33,829 nucleotides of DNA from Frankia canadensis (GTDB lineage Bacteria; Actinomycetota; Actinomycetes; Frankiales; Frankiaceae), in the NCBI RefSeq assembly GCF_900197875.1, contig NZ_FZMO01000527.1, forward strand, positions 1-33,829. Reading direction: 5' to 3'. Below, in pieces: positions 24,381 to 32,196 of the stretch (its first letter is position 1; each line of letters opens with the position of its first letter). The notes beneath the pieces are model-generated. The model saw only the letters and a program-made list of their open reading frames with translations, searched no databases and was not told the DNA's origin. The position numbers and the translations under genes were made by a program.

Positions 24381-24520
24381 GGTGTGCTGTCGGCACGTCT
24401 CGGCGTGTCACGACCCTGCGCCGCGATCCTGATCCGGTACCAGCCCGGCCCGTCGAAGGCCAGGTTCGGGCTGGCTGGGTCGGGGCCGTTCATCAGGGAA
24501 CCGAACCGCAAACCTCCCCG
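24262..24520 (-). pseudogene. chimeric remnant: unknown gene fragment joined to a duplicated cupin 3' end
   Basis: On the minus strand, about 24520-24400 reads GLRFGSLMNGPDPASP, then NLAFDGPGWYRIRIA, which looks like a real protein fragment I do not firmly recognise. It then runs into the duplicated cupin tail in a different frame. In the cupin frame a chimeric reading of 49 codons is possible from a GTG at 24411. Neither part has a complete gene. The rest of 24132-24666 holds only the ATPase promoter and no other gene that I can support. Confidence 0.5.
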
Positions 24521-24666
24521 CGCCAGCACCCGCGACAGGCAGATCAAGGTGATGGGGCGCAGGGCCCGGAGGGGCGTCGGTCGAGGCAACCGAGGTGCGC
24601 TGGCCCGCGGAGTAGTCTGACCAGGCGCCGCGTCGCGTGGTTCGAGTCTGGTGGAGAGGTGAGCTG

Positions 24667-25245
24667 TTGGCATCGCAACCGCCGACGACCAGGACCGAAC
24701 GCCGCGATCGCGTCGATGCTCTGCGCAATCGTGAGCGTCTGCTGCGTGCCGCCCGCGCCGTGTATTCCGAGGAGGGGACCGACGCGCCGCTGAAGACGGT
24801 GGCCGAGAGGGCGGGTCTCGGCGTCGGCACGGTCTATCGCCATTTCGCCACCCAGGAGACGCTCGTCGAGGCGGTCCTGACAGATCACCTCGCCGAGATG
24901 GACGGGTTGGCCGCCACGCTGCGTGATACGCGCGGTCCTGACGACGCCCTCGCGGACTGGCTGGCCGAGTTCGTGGCCCGCCTCACCATGTACCGGGGCC
25001 TGGCTCGGCTGGTGATGCCCCAGCTGCGGGATCACGGGTCGCCGCTGGGCCGCGCCTGCCAGCGGATGCGCACGGCCGGCGCGGAGCTGCTGGCGCAGGC
25101 GCAGCGTGACGGGTCAATGCGCGCCGACGTCGATGTGGTGACGCTGCTGACGCTGGCGAACGCCACGGCGTTGGTGGTTGAGCAGCGACCGGATCAGGCT
25201 GGCCTCGTGCTGTCGGTCCTGATCGACGGGCTTAGGCGCCGCTAG
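24667..25245 (+). CDS. TetR/AcrR family transcriptional regulator
   Basis: A 192-aa repressor. The helix-turn-helix is at about residues 38-60 (LKTVAERAGLGVGTVYRHF), with the usual all-helical ligand domain after it. A TTG start at 24667 is preferred because GGAGAGGTGA (24653-24662) precedes it; a GTG at 24637 is the alternative. It lies upstream of, and in the same direction as, a DHA2 exporter, and the gap holds a 17-bp palindrome suited to TetR binding. It most likely represses the exporter until the exported compound binds. The ligand is unknown. Confidence 0.92.
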   Translation: MASQPPTTRTERRDRVDALRNRERLLRAARAVYSEEGTDAPLKTVAERAGLGVGTVYRHFATQETLVEAVLTDHLAEMDGLAATLRDTRGPDDALADWLAEFVARLTMYRGLARLVMPQLRDHGSPLGRACQRMRTAGAELLAQAQRDGSMRADVDVVTLLTLANATALVVEQRPDQAGLVLSVLIDGLRRR

Positions 25246-25492
25246 CCTGGCCGCCAAAAGGCCCTCTTGCGCGCCGGGCGGGGCGCCGGCCCTGGCCGCG
25301 AAAGCTTCGAACGGGTTCCGCGGTCAGGTTCCGACGGCAGTCGGCGCGTCCCGGGATCCCCGACGATCGCGCCGACCAGGTCCGCGGCCGGCTGGACCCG
25401 CTCGGCCTGGCGACCGCGATGGCCGCGGGAGTGGCCGGAGTGGCAGGGGGCGTCGGCGGCGCCGACCCGCGGCAGCGCACCCTCGTGGTAAA

Positions 25493-25509
25493 ACGGAATT
25501 TCTTTCCGT
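25493..25509. promoter_or_regulatory. 17-bp palindrome, probable TetR operator
   Basis: ACGGAA-N5-TTCCGT lies in the 385-bp gap between the tetR and exporter genes, immediately before a TATCGT (25509-25514) that could be a -10. Nothing else was recognised in 25246-25630. Confidence 0.5.
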
Positions 25510-25630
25510 ATCGTGGGGCCCGCGAAGCGGCCCGGATCGCGGGTCCGGGCATCCGGAACCATGCCGACCGCTCGTGTGTCGCACCCGGGCCGGGCCCATG
25601 CCCCGGCCCGTGTCCTGATCGAGGTTGAGG

Positions 25631-27130
25631 ATGAGCCAGGACCAAGACGTCAGGGCGTCGACCCCGGCCGGGGCCGCCGCCCCCGAGGCCGCCGCTCCCG
25701 AGGATCCCGGCCGCGCCCGACGGCTGAGGATCGCGCTCGCGATCATCGTCGCCTGCCAGCTGATGGTCACGCTCGACGCGACCATCGTCAACATCGCCCT
25801 GCCGAAGATCCAGAATGACCTGGGCTTCTCGCCGATCGGGCTGTCGTGGGTGCTCAACTCCTACACGTTGATCGCCGGCGGGCTGCTGCTGCTCGGCGGC
25901 AGGTTCGGTGACGTCTACGGCCGGCGTCGGATGTTCATGTCCGGTCTGGTCGTGTTCACCGCGGCCTCGCTGCTGGGTGGGCTCGCGCCGAGCGCTGCGG
26001 TGCTCCTGGTAGCGCGCTCCCTGCAGGGCGTGGGCGCGGCCATGGCGGCGCCCGCCTCACTGTCCCTGATCATCAACAACTTCCGCGAGGGCCCGGAGCG
26101 CAATCGGGCGCTGGGCGGCTTCTCCAGTGTCGCCGGCCTGGGGCTCACCCTCGGTCTGATCCTCGGTGGGCTGCTGGCGGCCCTCTCGTGGCGGCTGGTG
26201 TTCTTCATCAACCTGCCGATCGGCCTGCTCGCGGTGGGCCTGGCCCGCTCCTACCTGCTGGAGACCGAGCGGCACCCGGTCCGCTTCGACCTGCCGGGCG
26301 CGGTCACCTCCACGGTGGGCACCGCGGCTCTCGTGTTCGGGTTCATCCGCGCGGCGTCGGACGGCTGGTCGGACCGGTGGACCGTGATCTCGTTCGTCGC
26401 GGGTGTCGCGCTGCTCGTGGCGTTCGTCCTGATGGAGACGAAGGTGCCCCAGCCGATCATGTCGCTCGGGCTGCTGGCCAACCGCGCGCGGGCGGGCGCC
26501 TATCTCAACATGCTGCTCATGGCCTGCTCCCTGTCCGGGACCTTCTTCTTCCTGTCCCAGTTCGTCCAGGACATCCTTGGCTTCGGTACGGTCGAGGCCG
26601 GCGCGGCCTTCCTGCCACTCGCGGTGACGCAGTTCGTCTCCGCGCGCAGCGCACCGAAACTACTGCCGAAGTTCGGGCCCAAGCGGATCTCGACGACCGG
26701 CGTCGCGCTGGCCCTGTGCTCCAGCATCTGGATGACCCGGCTCACGGCCGACAGCAGCTATCTCACCGGCATTCTCGGGCCGACCATCCTGTTCGGGGTC
26801 GGGGTCGGCCTGTGCTTCATGCCGCTGAACTCCGTCATCATGGCCGGCCTGCCACGTCGCGATACCGGCGCCGCCTCCGGACTGCTGCAGTCACTGCAAC
26901 GCAGCGGTGGGGCGCTCGGCGTGGCCGTCCTCGTCACGGTCTTCGGGACCGCGCTCCAGCACGCGCGCAGCCATCCCGCCGCCGGCCTGGACGCCACCAG
27001 GCAGGCCCAGCACGCACTCGCGCACGGCATCGCGACCGCGTTCATCGCCGGCACCATCTTCATGGCGGCGGCGCTGCTCGTCTGCCTCTTCGTCATCAAG
27101 GTCAGGCCGGCTGCCCGACCTGGCAGCTGA
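25631..27130 (+). CDS. MFS transporter, DHA2 (14-TMS) drug:H+ antiporter family
   Basis: A 499-aa exporter of the EmrB/QacA type in the cytoplasmic membrane. Typical motifs are LDATIVNIALPKIQ in the first membrane helix, GGRFGDVYGRRRMF (motif A) in the first loop, and the antiporter motif C region around GLGLTLGLILGG. About 14 hydrophobic segments are seen. The N-terminus is a short Ala/Pro/Glu-rich tail. The ATG at 25631 is preferred over an in-frame TTG at 25625, with GAGG at 25621-25624 as the ribosome site. It is probably controlled by the upstream TetR. The substrate could be an antibiotic or an endogenous metabolite. Confidence 0.93.
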   Translation: MSQDQDVRASTPAGAAAPEAAAPEDPGRARRLRIALAIIVACQLMVTLDATIVNIALPKIQNDLGFSPIGLSWVLNSYTLIAGGLLLLGGRFGDVYGRRRMFMSGLVVFTAASLLGGLAPSAAVLLVARSLQGVGAAMAAPASLSLIINNFREGPERNRALGGFSSVAGLGLTLGLILGGLLAALSWRLVFFINLPIGLLAVGLARSYLLETERHPVRFDLPGAVTSTVGTAALVFGFIRAASDGWSDRWTVISFVAGVALLVAFVLMETKVPQPIMSLGLLANRARAGAYLNMLLMACSLSGTFFFLSQFVQDILGFGTVEAGAAFLPLAVTQFVSARSAPKLLPKFGPKRISTTGVALALCSSIWMTRLTADSSYLTGILGPTILFGVGVGLCFMPLNSVIMAGLPRRDTGAASGLLQSLQRSGGALGVAVLVTVFGTALQHARSHPAAGLDATRQAQHALAHGIATAFIAGTIFMAAALLVCLFVIKVRPAARPGS

Positions 27131-27133
27131 TAT

Positions 27134-27147
27134 CCGCGGATCCGCGG
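27134..27147. terminator. palindrome right after the exporter stop
   Basis: CCGCGGATCCGCGG is a perfect 14-bp palindrome starting 4 bp after the exporter stop, in the 70-bp convergent gap. A second weak stem (TGCGC/GCGCA) follows. It could act as a bidirectional terminator; there is no U-tract. Confidence 0.4.
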
Positions 27148-27200
27148 GGCGGTTTGCGCGCAGGGCGGCGGCGTGCGCAGCGGCGCGTGGTGGCCTCACG

Positions 27201-28775
27201 TCAGCCGTGGAGCAGGGTGATGGTGCGGCCGGCGGGGCTGGTGGTGGAGGTGATCGTGGTGCGTTCGTCGATGGCGGGCGCGCTGGGGCGCTGGTCGAAG
27301 AGCGCGAGGGTGCCGGTGTCGAGCTGGAGGCGGTCGAGGTAGCGGTCGAGCTGGGTCAGGCCCGCGTTCAGCGGGTTGGTGCGACCGGCCCGCCAGGTCT
27401 TGATCTCGACGGCTTCACGTTGCACCGTGCGGTGGCCGTTGCGGGTGTAGGTCCAGCGGACGTGGAGATCGATGCGGCCGGAGCCAACGGCGTACTCGCG
27501 TTCGATGAGGCCACCGCCATTGACGACGCGCTGGAGATAGCCCATGAAGATGAGTTGGGGAGCGGCTTCGTTGTAGTAGCCGGACGCGGTGAGGAACTCG
27601 CCGTTCTCGATCCACCAGTCGGCGAACTCGACGAGGACCCTGGGGAAGTCGAAACCGCCATCGGGGCGGACGAAGGAGCGGGGGTCGGCGGTGACGGACT
27701 CCTGGATGCTGGAGGACAGCACGCGGGCGATGACCTCGCGGTAGATCGGGTTGGCCACGCGTACCGGCGGCTGCGGCGCGATCAGGCCGAGGTCGCGAAC
27801 GTAGGCGACGTCGTCGTCGTAGGGGTCCAGGGTAAGGGGCGCGCCCGCCAGGACGGGCTCGATGACCCGTTGGACGCGGGGCTCGGCGAGCCTGGCCGCC
27901 AGCGAGTCCAGATGGGTCGCGCGGGCCAGGATGAGCCGTTCCTTGGCTTCTTCCAGGTGCTCGACCGTGATCCATTCCTCCGGGGGTACCACGAGTTTCT
28001 CGACAACCTCACGGGCGAGAGCGTTGACGAGCCAGGGCTGGCCGCCGGTGAGTGTGAAGGCACGCTCGACGGCGCCGGGGGCGAAACGCTGGCCGGTCTC
28101 GGCGGTGTGCTGGCGGTAAAGCTCGGTGACCTCGCCTGGTGTGAAGTCTCCCAGCCGCAGCGATTCCAGCTTGATGTTGAACGGGCTCGACGTGCCGAGA
28201 CGCGAGGAATCGCCGCCGGCCATGGTCTTGTACTCACGGACGTCACGCAGACCGCACAGCACGACTGCCAGCGGAAAGTGCGCCGGCCGGGTGTCGAACC
28301 CCTCGCGCAGCTGCCGCAGCACGTTCACCAGACTTTCCCCGCGTACCGCGTCTATCTCGTCGAAGAACAGGACCAGCGGGCGCGGGCAGCTTTCGGCCCA
28401 GGCCGTCAACGCCTCGCCGAGCAGCGCGATCGGCGCGGCGCTCGGCCACCCGGGCGGGCGTAGTTCCGCCGGCAGCGACAGACGGGCGCGGCGCTGGATG
28501 ACCTGGAGAATGGACTGCTGCGCGGCGGAGTAGTCGTCACCGGCGGACTCGGCGGCCTCACAGGAGACGTGCAACGCGGCGAACCGCCCCCTGGCGGTCA
28601 ACTCGTGCGCGAGCGCGCGCAGCGCCGTCGTCTTGCCGGTCTGCCGTGGGGCGTGGACGACGAAGTACGCCTTCTGCTCGACCAGCCCGGGCGCCTCCGG
28701 CAACCGGGACAAGGCCGGGACCATGTAATGGTCGGACGGCACACACGGGCCGGCCGTGTTGAAACGGCGACCCAT
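27201..28775 (-). CDS. AAA-like ATPase with PD-(D/E)XK-like C-terminal domain
   Basis: A 524-aa protein. The N-terminal AAA-like (AAA_35-type) domain has Walker A APRQTGKTT (around Lys48) and Walker B PLVLFFDEID (Asp139, Glu140). A winged-helix-like region lies mid-protein. The C-terminal segment GSGRIDLHVRW...REAVEIKTW gives Asp436 and Glu457-x-Lys459, an intact PD-(D/E)XK-type triad, so unlike the DUF4143 protein it could be an active nuclease. The ATG at 28775 has GGGGAG at 7 nt; readings to 28841 add a non-conserved leader. Such orphan ATPases are common in multicellular bacteria and are suspected of defence roles. It is convergent with the exporter. Confidence 0.83.
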   Translation of the reverse strand: MGRRFNTAGPCVPSDHYMVPALSRLPEAPGLVEQKAYFVVHAPRQTGKTTALRALAHELTARGRFAALHVSCEAAESAGDDYSAAQQSILQVIQRRARLSLPAELRPPGWPSAAPIALLGEALTAWAESCPRPLVLFFDEIDAVRGESLVNVLRQLREGFDTRPAHFPLAVVLCGLRDVREYKTMAGGDSSRLGTSSPFNIKLESLRLGDFTPGEVTELYRQHTAETGQRFAPGAVERAFTLTGGQPWLVNALAREVVEKLVVPPEEWITVEHLEEAKERLILARATHLDSLAARLAEPRVQRVIEPVLAGAPLTLDPYDDDVAYVRDLGLIAPQPPVRVANPIYREVIARVLSSSIQESVTADPRSFVRPDGGFDFPRVLVEFADWWIENGEFLTASGYYNEAAPQLIFMGYLQRVVNGGGLIEREYAVGSGRIDLHVRWTYTRNGHRTVQREAVEIKTWRAGRTNPLNAGLTQLDRYLDRLQLDTGTLALFDQRPSAPAIDERTTITSTTSPAGRTITLLHG

Positions 28776-28914
28776 GGTCACGCTCCCCAGGTGGCGGCGG
28801 TAGTTGCGCTGAGGGCATCCTACCCGTCGGCAGCTGATCAACGATCATCGTCTTCGCCTCGCCGGGCTTCGGGTCAGGCGCGCTCGAGATGGGACCTGGC
28901 CGCGACCTGGGGGT

Positions 28915-29035
28915 GGTCAGCAGGTGGGGGAGGGGGTGCCGGGGTCGTCGGTGCGGACGTCGGACCAGTCGAGGCCGTCGAGGTTGACGACGATCGCCTC
29001 CTGGGTGGTGCGGGCGATGACGACGACGGCCTCGT
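28915..29035. repeat. 121-bp direct repeat, copy B (inside the intact cupin gene)
   Basis: This is the intact source of the copy at 24260-24380, same orientation, 119 of 121 bases identical. Confidence 0.97.
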
Positions 29036-29462
29036 CGGAGGGGTCGGGGTTCTCCTCGCGGTGCGGGACGTAGGGCGGGACGAAGACGTAGTCGCCCGGC
29101 GCCGTCTCGATGCGGGTCTCGACGGGCTCGTCGCCGTCGACGTCGAGGAAGACGAAGACGGGATGGCCGGTGACGACGTAGATCGCCGTCTCGGAGGCGC
29201 CGTGGTGATGGTTGCCGGACGACGTCGACGCGGGGACGTGGGTCTGGCCCATCCACAGGTTGCGGGCACCGACCGTCTTGCCGCTGATCGCCTCGCGGCG
29301 GCGCATGCCGCTCGTCTGCGTGGTGTCGCCGACGAGGCCGGCGGGGGCGACCCGGTGCAGCCGGCGGTGAAACGGGTCGATGTCGGCGGGCAGCAGGACG
29401 CCGGCGGGGGAGCGGACGAACTCCCCGTCGGAGCTGCCGGCGGGGACGTGGACGGCGGGCAT
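28917..29462 (-). CDS. cupin-domain protein
   Basis: A 181-aa protein with a single cupin barrel. Motif 1 is GNHHHGASETAIYVVTGHP, with the three metal ligands His, His and Glu and a later Gly. Motif 2 is PGDYVFVPPYVPHREEN, with the fourth His. It is probably a metal-dependent dioxygenase, isomerase or sensor. It lies 6 bp downstream of the lysR stop on the same strand, so the two are one transcript, divergent from the LLM monooxygenase gene. Its last 119 bases are duplicated at 24262-24380. The substrate is unknown; linkage suggests the same pathway as the monooxygenase. Confidence 0.88.
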   Translation of the reverse strand: MPAVHVPAGSSDGEFVRSPAGVLLPADIDPFHRRLHRVAPAGLVGDTTQTSGMRRREAISGKTVGARNLWMGQTHVPASTSSGNHHHGASETAIYVVTGHPVFVFLDVDGDEPVETRIETAPGDYVFVPPYVPHREENPDPSDEAVVVIARTTQEAIVVNLDGLDWSDVRTDDPGTPSPTC

Positions 29463-29468
29463 CGAGAC

Positions 29469-30362
29469 TCAGGCTCCCTTGGCGAGATGGAGGCCGCCGG
29501 CGTCGGTCGACGACCACTCGGCCAGCAGCGTGCGCAGCGCGTCGGCCACCTGCCAGGTGATCGTCTCGGCCAGGCCCTGGCGGGCCCAGACGGCGAGTGG
29601 CAGCGGCCGGGGGGCGGGCAGGTCGTCGCGGGGGACGAGCCCGTCCGGAGTCTGGCGCAGCGTGGCCATCAGCGCCACCCCCAGCCCGGCGCCGACGGCG
29701 GCCTGGACGCCGGCGAGCTGGATCGCCTCCGCGCCGATGACGGCGGGCAGGCCGTGCGACGACAGCGTCTCGAGCGCGCGGGTGCGCAGCGCGCAGGGAT
29801 GGTCGAAGGCGACCAGCGGAATGGGACTGGTGCCGGGCGGCCGCTGCCACATCGTGGCGGCGTACCAGTGCAGGTCCAGGTCGCCGACGGGGGTGGCGCG
29901 CGGGTCGGCGGCCGGGCCGAGCAGCAGCGCGAGGTCGACGCCGCCGGCGTCGAGGCGCTCGCGCAGCTTCGTGCCGCGATCGAGCCGGAAGCGGATCTGG
30001 TGCTCGGGCAGCGACCGCTCCAGTGCGGCGGCCAGTGGCGGCAGAAGCTGCGCGGCCGCGTGCTCGGTGGAGCCGATGACGATCGTCTTGTCGGCGGCGA
30101 CGCCGAAGTCACGCAGCGTCTCGTCGTGGATGGCGAGCAGCCGCCGCGCCTGGGCGAGCAGCGTCTCGCCGTCGGGGGTGAGACGAGAGCCACGTCCCTG
30201 CCGCTCGACGAGCGCCCGGCCGGTGGCCGCCTCCAGCCGGCGCACGTGCTGGCTGACCGCGGCCTGGCTGAGGTGCAGCGATGTCGCGGCACGCTGGAAC
30301 CCGCCGCAGTCCGCCACCGCCACGAGGCTGCGCAGCGGGGCGATGTCCAACGTACGGCCCAT
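29469..30362 (-). CDS. LysR family transcriptional regulator
   Basis: A 297-aa LysR-type regulator: helix-turn-helix at about residues 20-45 (GGFQRAATSLHLSQAAVSQHV, trimmed at the ends, followed by RRLEAATGRALVER), then a two-lobed effector domain at about 90-290. The ATG at 30362 is preferred; an in-frame TTG at 30383 would lie within the approach to the operator. It is divergent from the LLM monooxygenase gene and co-directional with the cupin gene. LysR proteins usually activate the divergent operon and repress themselves. Three half-sites at 30386-30415 fit this. By context I infer a sulfur-source regulator (CysB/Cbl-like role), although sequence alone does not show that. Confidence 0.92.
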   Translation of the reverse strand: MGRTLDIAPLRSLVAVADCGGFQRAATSLHLSQAAVSQHVRRLEAATGRALVERQGRGSRLTPDGETLLAQARRLLAIHDETLRDFGVAADKTIVIGSTEHAAAQLLPPLAAALERSLPEHQIRFRLDRGTKLRERLDAGGVDLALLLGPAADPRATPVGDLDLHWYAATMWQRPPGTSPIPLVAFDHPCALRTRALETLSSHGLPAVIGAEAIQLAGVQAAVGAGLGVALMATLRQTPDGLVPRDDLPAPRPLPLAVWARQGLAETITWQVADALRTLLAEWSSTDAGGLHLAKGA

Positions 30363-30385
30363 GTTCACCAGACTACTCGACAATG

Positions 30386-30415
30386 CATCACGAGACGTGA
30401 TGATTCGCCATCACG
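30386..30415. promoter_or_regulatory. three-half-site operator between lysR and the LLM locus
   Basis: CATCACG (30386-30392), its exact complement CGTGATG (30396-30402), and CATCACG again (30409-30415). The first two form a perfect 7-bp arm palindrome with a 3-nt spacer. It lies just upstream of the promoter of the leader peptide, ideal for a LysR activator. Confidence 0.65.
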
Positions 30416-30423
30416 AAGCGTCG

Positions 30424-30453
30424 TTGGACTTTCGTTCGGTTCGGCCGCATGCT
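30424..30453 (+). promoter_or_regulatory. possible leaderless promoter of the leader peptide
   Basis: TTGGAC (30424-30429), an 18-nt spacer and CATGCT (30448-30453), then 7 nt to the ATG at 30461. The -10 is poor, which would suit an activator-dependent promoter. No ribosome site precedes the ATG. Confidence 0.35.
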
Positions 30454-30460
30454 GAGCGCC

Positions 30461-30541
30461 ATGACCCAGTCGACCGCCGTGCTGCTCACGTGTTGTCGCT
30501 GGCTGGACTTCGCCCGCGGCCAGGCCACCCTCTGTTGCTGA
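30461..30541 (+). CDS. Cys-rich leader peptide (26 aa), likely cysteine-responsive attenuator
   Basis: A tiny open frame beginning MTQSTAVLLTCCRWLDFARG and ending with two Cys before TGA. It resembles the 'putative leader peptides' found ahead of sulfur-assimilation genes in actinobacteria (hydrophobic VLLT, basic/aromatic patch, D-F-x-R, terminal Leu-Cys). Four of 26 residues are Cys, in two pairs, and three of the four use TGT instead of the TGC favoured in this GC-rich DNA. That is what a ribosome-stalling sensor of Cys-tRNA would need. An in-frame ATG at 30449 would add four residues. A GC hairpin (30581-30596) lies between it and the LLM gene. Regulation by attenuation is inference from the mycobacterial polycysteine leaders. 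Confidence 0.65.
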   Translation: MTQSTAVLLTCCRWLDFARGQATLCC

Positions 30542-30580
30542 CCTGATCGGTCGCACAGGGATCATCGGGCTGTTCGCCGC

Positions 30581-30596
30581 GCCCGGCCACTCGGGC
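30581..30596 (+). terminator. possible attenuator hairpin after the leader peptide
   Basis: GCCCG (30581-30585) pairs with CGGGC (30592-30596), and flanking CGC/GCG bases can lengthen the stem. It lies 40 bp after the leader stop and 145 bp before the LLM start. Confidence 0.35.
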
Positions 30597-30740
30597 CGCC
30601 GCGCGGCCGTCGCCTCCTGAGCGACCCGCGCCTCACCCCGTCCTCTCCTCTCAAACCCTGACGCCCTCGTCCGGCGACGCACCGTCGCGCGCCCGGAACC
30701 GGTCCGCCAGCGTCGCCGCCTGCTCCAGGAAGGTCCTCCC

Positions 30741-32132
30741 ATGTCCGCTCGCACTCTCAAGCTGGGCGCCGTGCTCCTCGGCGTCGGTGGGCCAGGCCAG
30801 CACAACACCTGGCTGAACCCGGAGATCCCGGGCAACGCCAGCGTCGACGTCCGCTGGTACATCGCCCGCGCGCAGCAGGCGGAGGCGGCGAAGTTCGACC
30901 ACGTGTTCATCGTCGACAGCCAGTTCATCACCCCGGACTCGCCGCACCACTACCTGAGCCGGCTCGAACCGCTGACGCTGCTGAGCGCGATCGCCGTGCA
31001 CACCAGCCACATCGGCCTGGTCGGCACGATCACCACCTCGTACAACGAGCCGTTCAACGTCGCCCGCCGGCTCGCCTCGCTCGACCACATCAGCGGCGGG
31101 CGCGCCGGCTGGAACGTCGTGACCAGCGGTGACGGCGGCACCGCCGGCAACTACAGCCGCGACGAGCACTACGACTACGCGACCCGCTACGGCCGTGCCC
31201 ACGAGCACGTCGCCGTCGCGCGGGGCCTGTGGGACTCCTACGAGGCGGGCGCCTTCCCCCGGGACAAGGACCGCGGGGTGTTCTTCGACCGCGCCCGGCA
31301 GCACCGGCTCGACCACTCCGGCGAGTACTTCTCCGTCGTCGGCCCGCTGAACCTCGAGCGCACCCCGCAGGGGCAGCCGGTCATCTTCCAGGCCGGCGAC
31401 TCCGAGGAGGGCCGTGACCTCGGCGCGAGCATCGCCGACGCGATCTTCACGCACGCGCCGACCCTGGAGCAGGCGCAGGCGTTCCGCCGCGAGCTGCGCG
31501 CCCGCGCCGCCGCCAAGGGCCGCGACCCCGAGCACCTGCTCATCGTCCCCGGCATCTCGGTGATCATCGCTGACACGGACGAGGAGGCCCGGGCGAAGGA
31601 CGCGGCGATCCGCGGCACCAAGAGCTTCGACAAGGCGCTGGCCGAGCTTGGCCGGCCCTTCGGCTGGCACGACTTCACCCAGTACGACCTCGACGCCCCC
31701 TTCCCCGAGGTCGGCGACGCCGGCGCGCTGAGCTTCCGCACCCAGGCCGAGTCCATCAAGAAGGTGGCCCGGGACAACGACCTCACCCTGCGCCAGGTGG
31801 TCGAGCATCAGCTCGAGCAGTTCCGCTCGCCGTTCGTCGGCTCGCCGCGCACGGTCGCCGACGCCATCCAGCGCTGGTTCGAGGCCGGCGCCTTCGACGG
31901 CATCAACATCACCGTGAACGTGCCGAGCGAGTTCGCCCAGTTCACCGACCGGGTGCTGCCGATCCTGCGTGAGCGCGGCGTCGTGCGCAGCGAGTACGAG
32001 TCCACCACCCTGCGCGGCAACCTCGGCCTGCCGATCCCCGCCAACCGCCACACCGCCCTTCGGGAAGCCGAAGCCGCCGCGACGGCACCAGCGCAAGGCG
32101 CGCCGGCCGCGGCGCCCGTCCCCGTGGCCTGA
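30741..32132 (+). CDS. LLM-class flavin-dependent monooxygenase (NtaA/SnaA/DszA-like)
   Basis: A 463-aa bacterial-luciferase-like oxygenase of the NtaA/SnaA/DszA/SoxA branch, which uses reduced FMN from a separate reductase to attack C-N or C-S bonds. Typical features are the N-terminal beta strand LKLGAVLLGVGG, the WNVVTS motif after HISGGRAG, and the long insertion with NYSRDEHYDYATRY. The ATG at 30741 has AGGAAGG upstream (30727-30733). The last 25 residues are an Ala/Pro-rich tail not needed for the fold. The Cys-rich leader, LysR and downstream lipoprotein receptor suggest desulfonation of an organosulfur compound. Amine-type substrates cannot be excluded. Confidence 0.92.
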   Translation: MSARTLKLGAVLLGVGGPGQHNTWLNPEIPGNASVDVRWYIARAQQAEAAKFDHVFIVDSQFITPDSPHHYLSRLEPLTLLSAIAVHTSHIGLVGTITTSYNEPFNVARRLASLDHISGGRAGWNVVTSGDGGTAGNYSRDEHYDYATRYGRAHEHVAVARGLWDSYEAGAFPRDKDRGVFFDRARQHRLDHSGEYFSVVGPLNLERTPQGQPVIFQAGDSEEGRDLGASIADAIFTHAPTLEQAQAFRRELRARAAAKGRDPEHLLIVPGISVIIADTDEEARAKDAAIRGTKSFDKALAELGRPFGWHDFTQYDLDAPFPEVGDAGALSFRTQAESIKKVARDNDLTLRQVVEHQLEQFRSPFVGSPRTVADAIQRWFEAGAFDGINITVNVPSEFAQFTDRVLPILRERGVVRSEYESTTLRGNLGLPIPANRHTALREAEAAATAPAQGAPAAAPVPVA

Positions 32133-32196
32133 CCCCCACCCCGTTCCACCCGACAGACCGCACGACGAACGTCCGAACCGACCAGAAAGACAGACG

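Noticed and set aside
28569-30455. A 628-aa plus-strand frame opposite the cupin and lysR genes
   Set aside because: Shadow of two well-recognised minus-strand genes.
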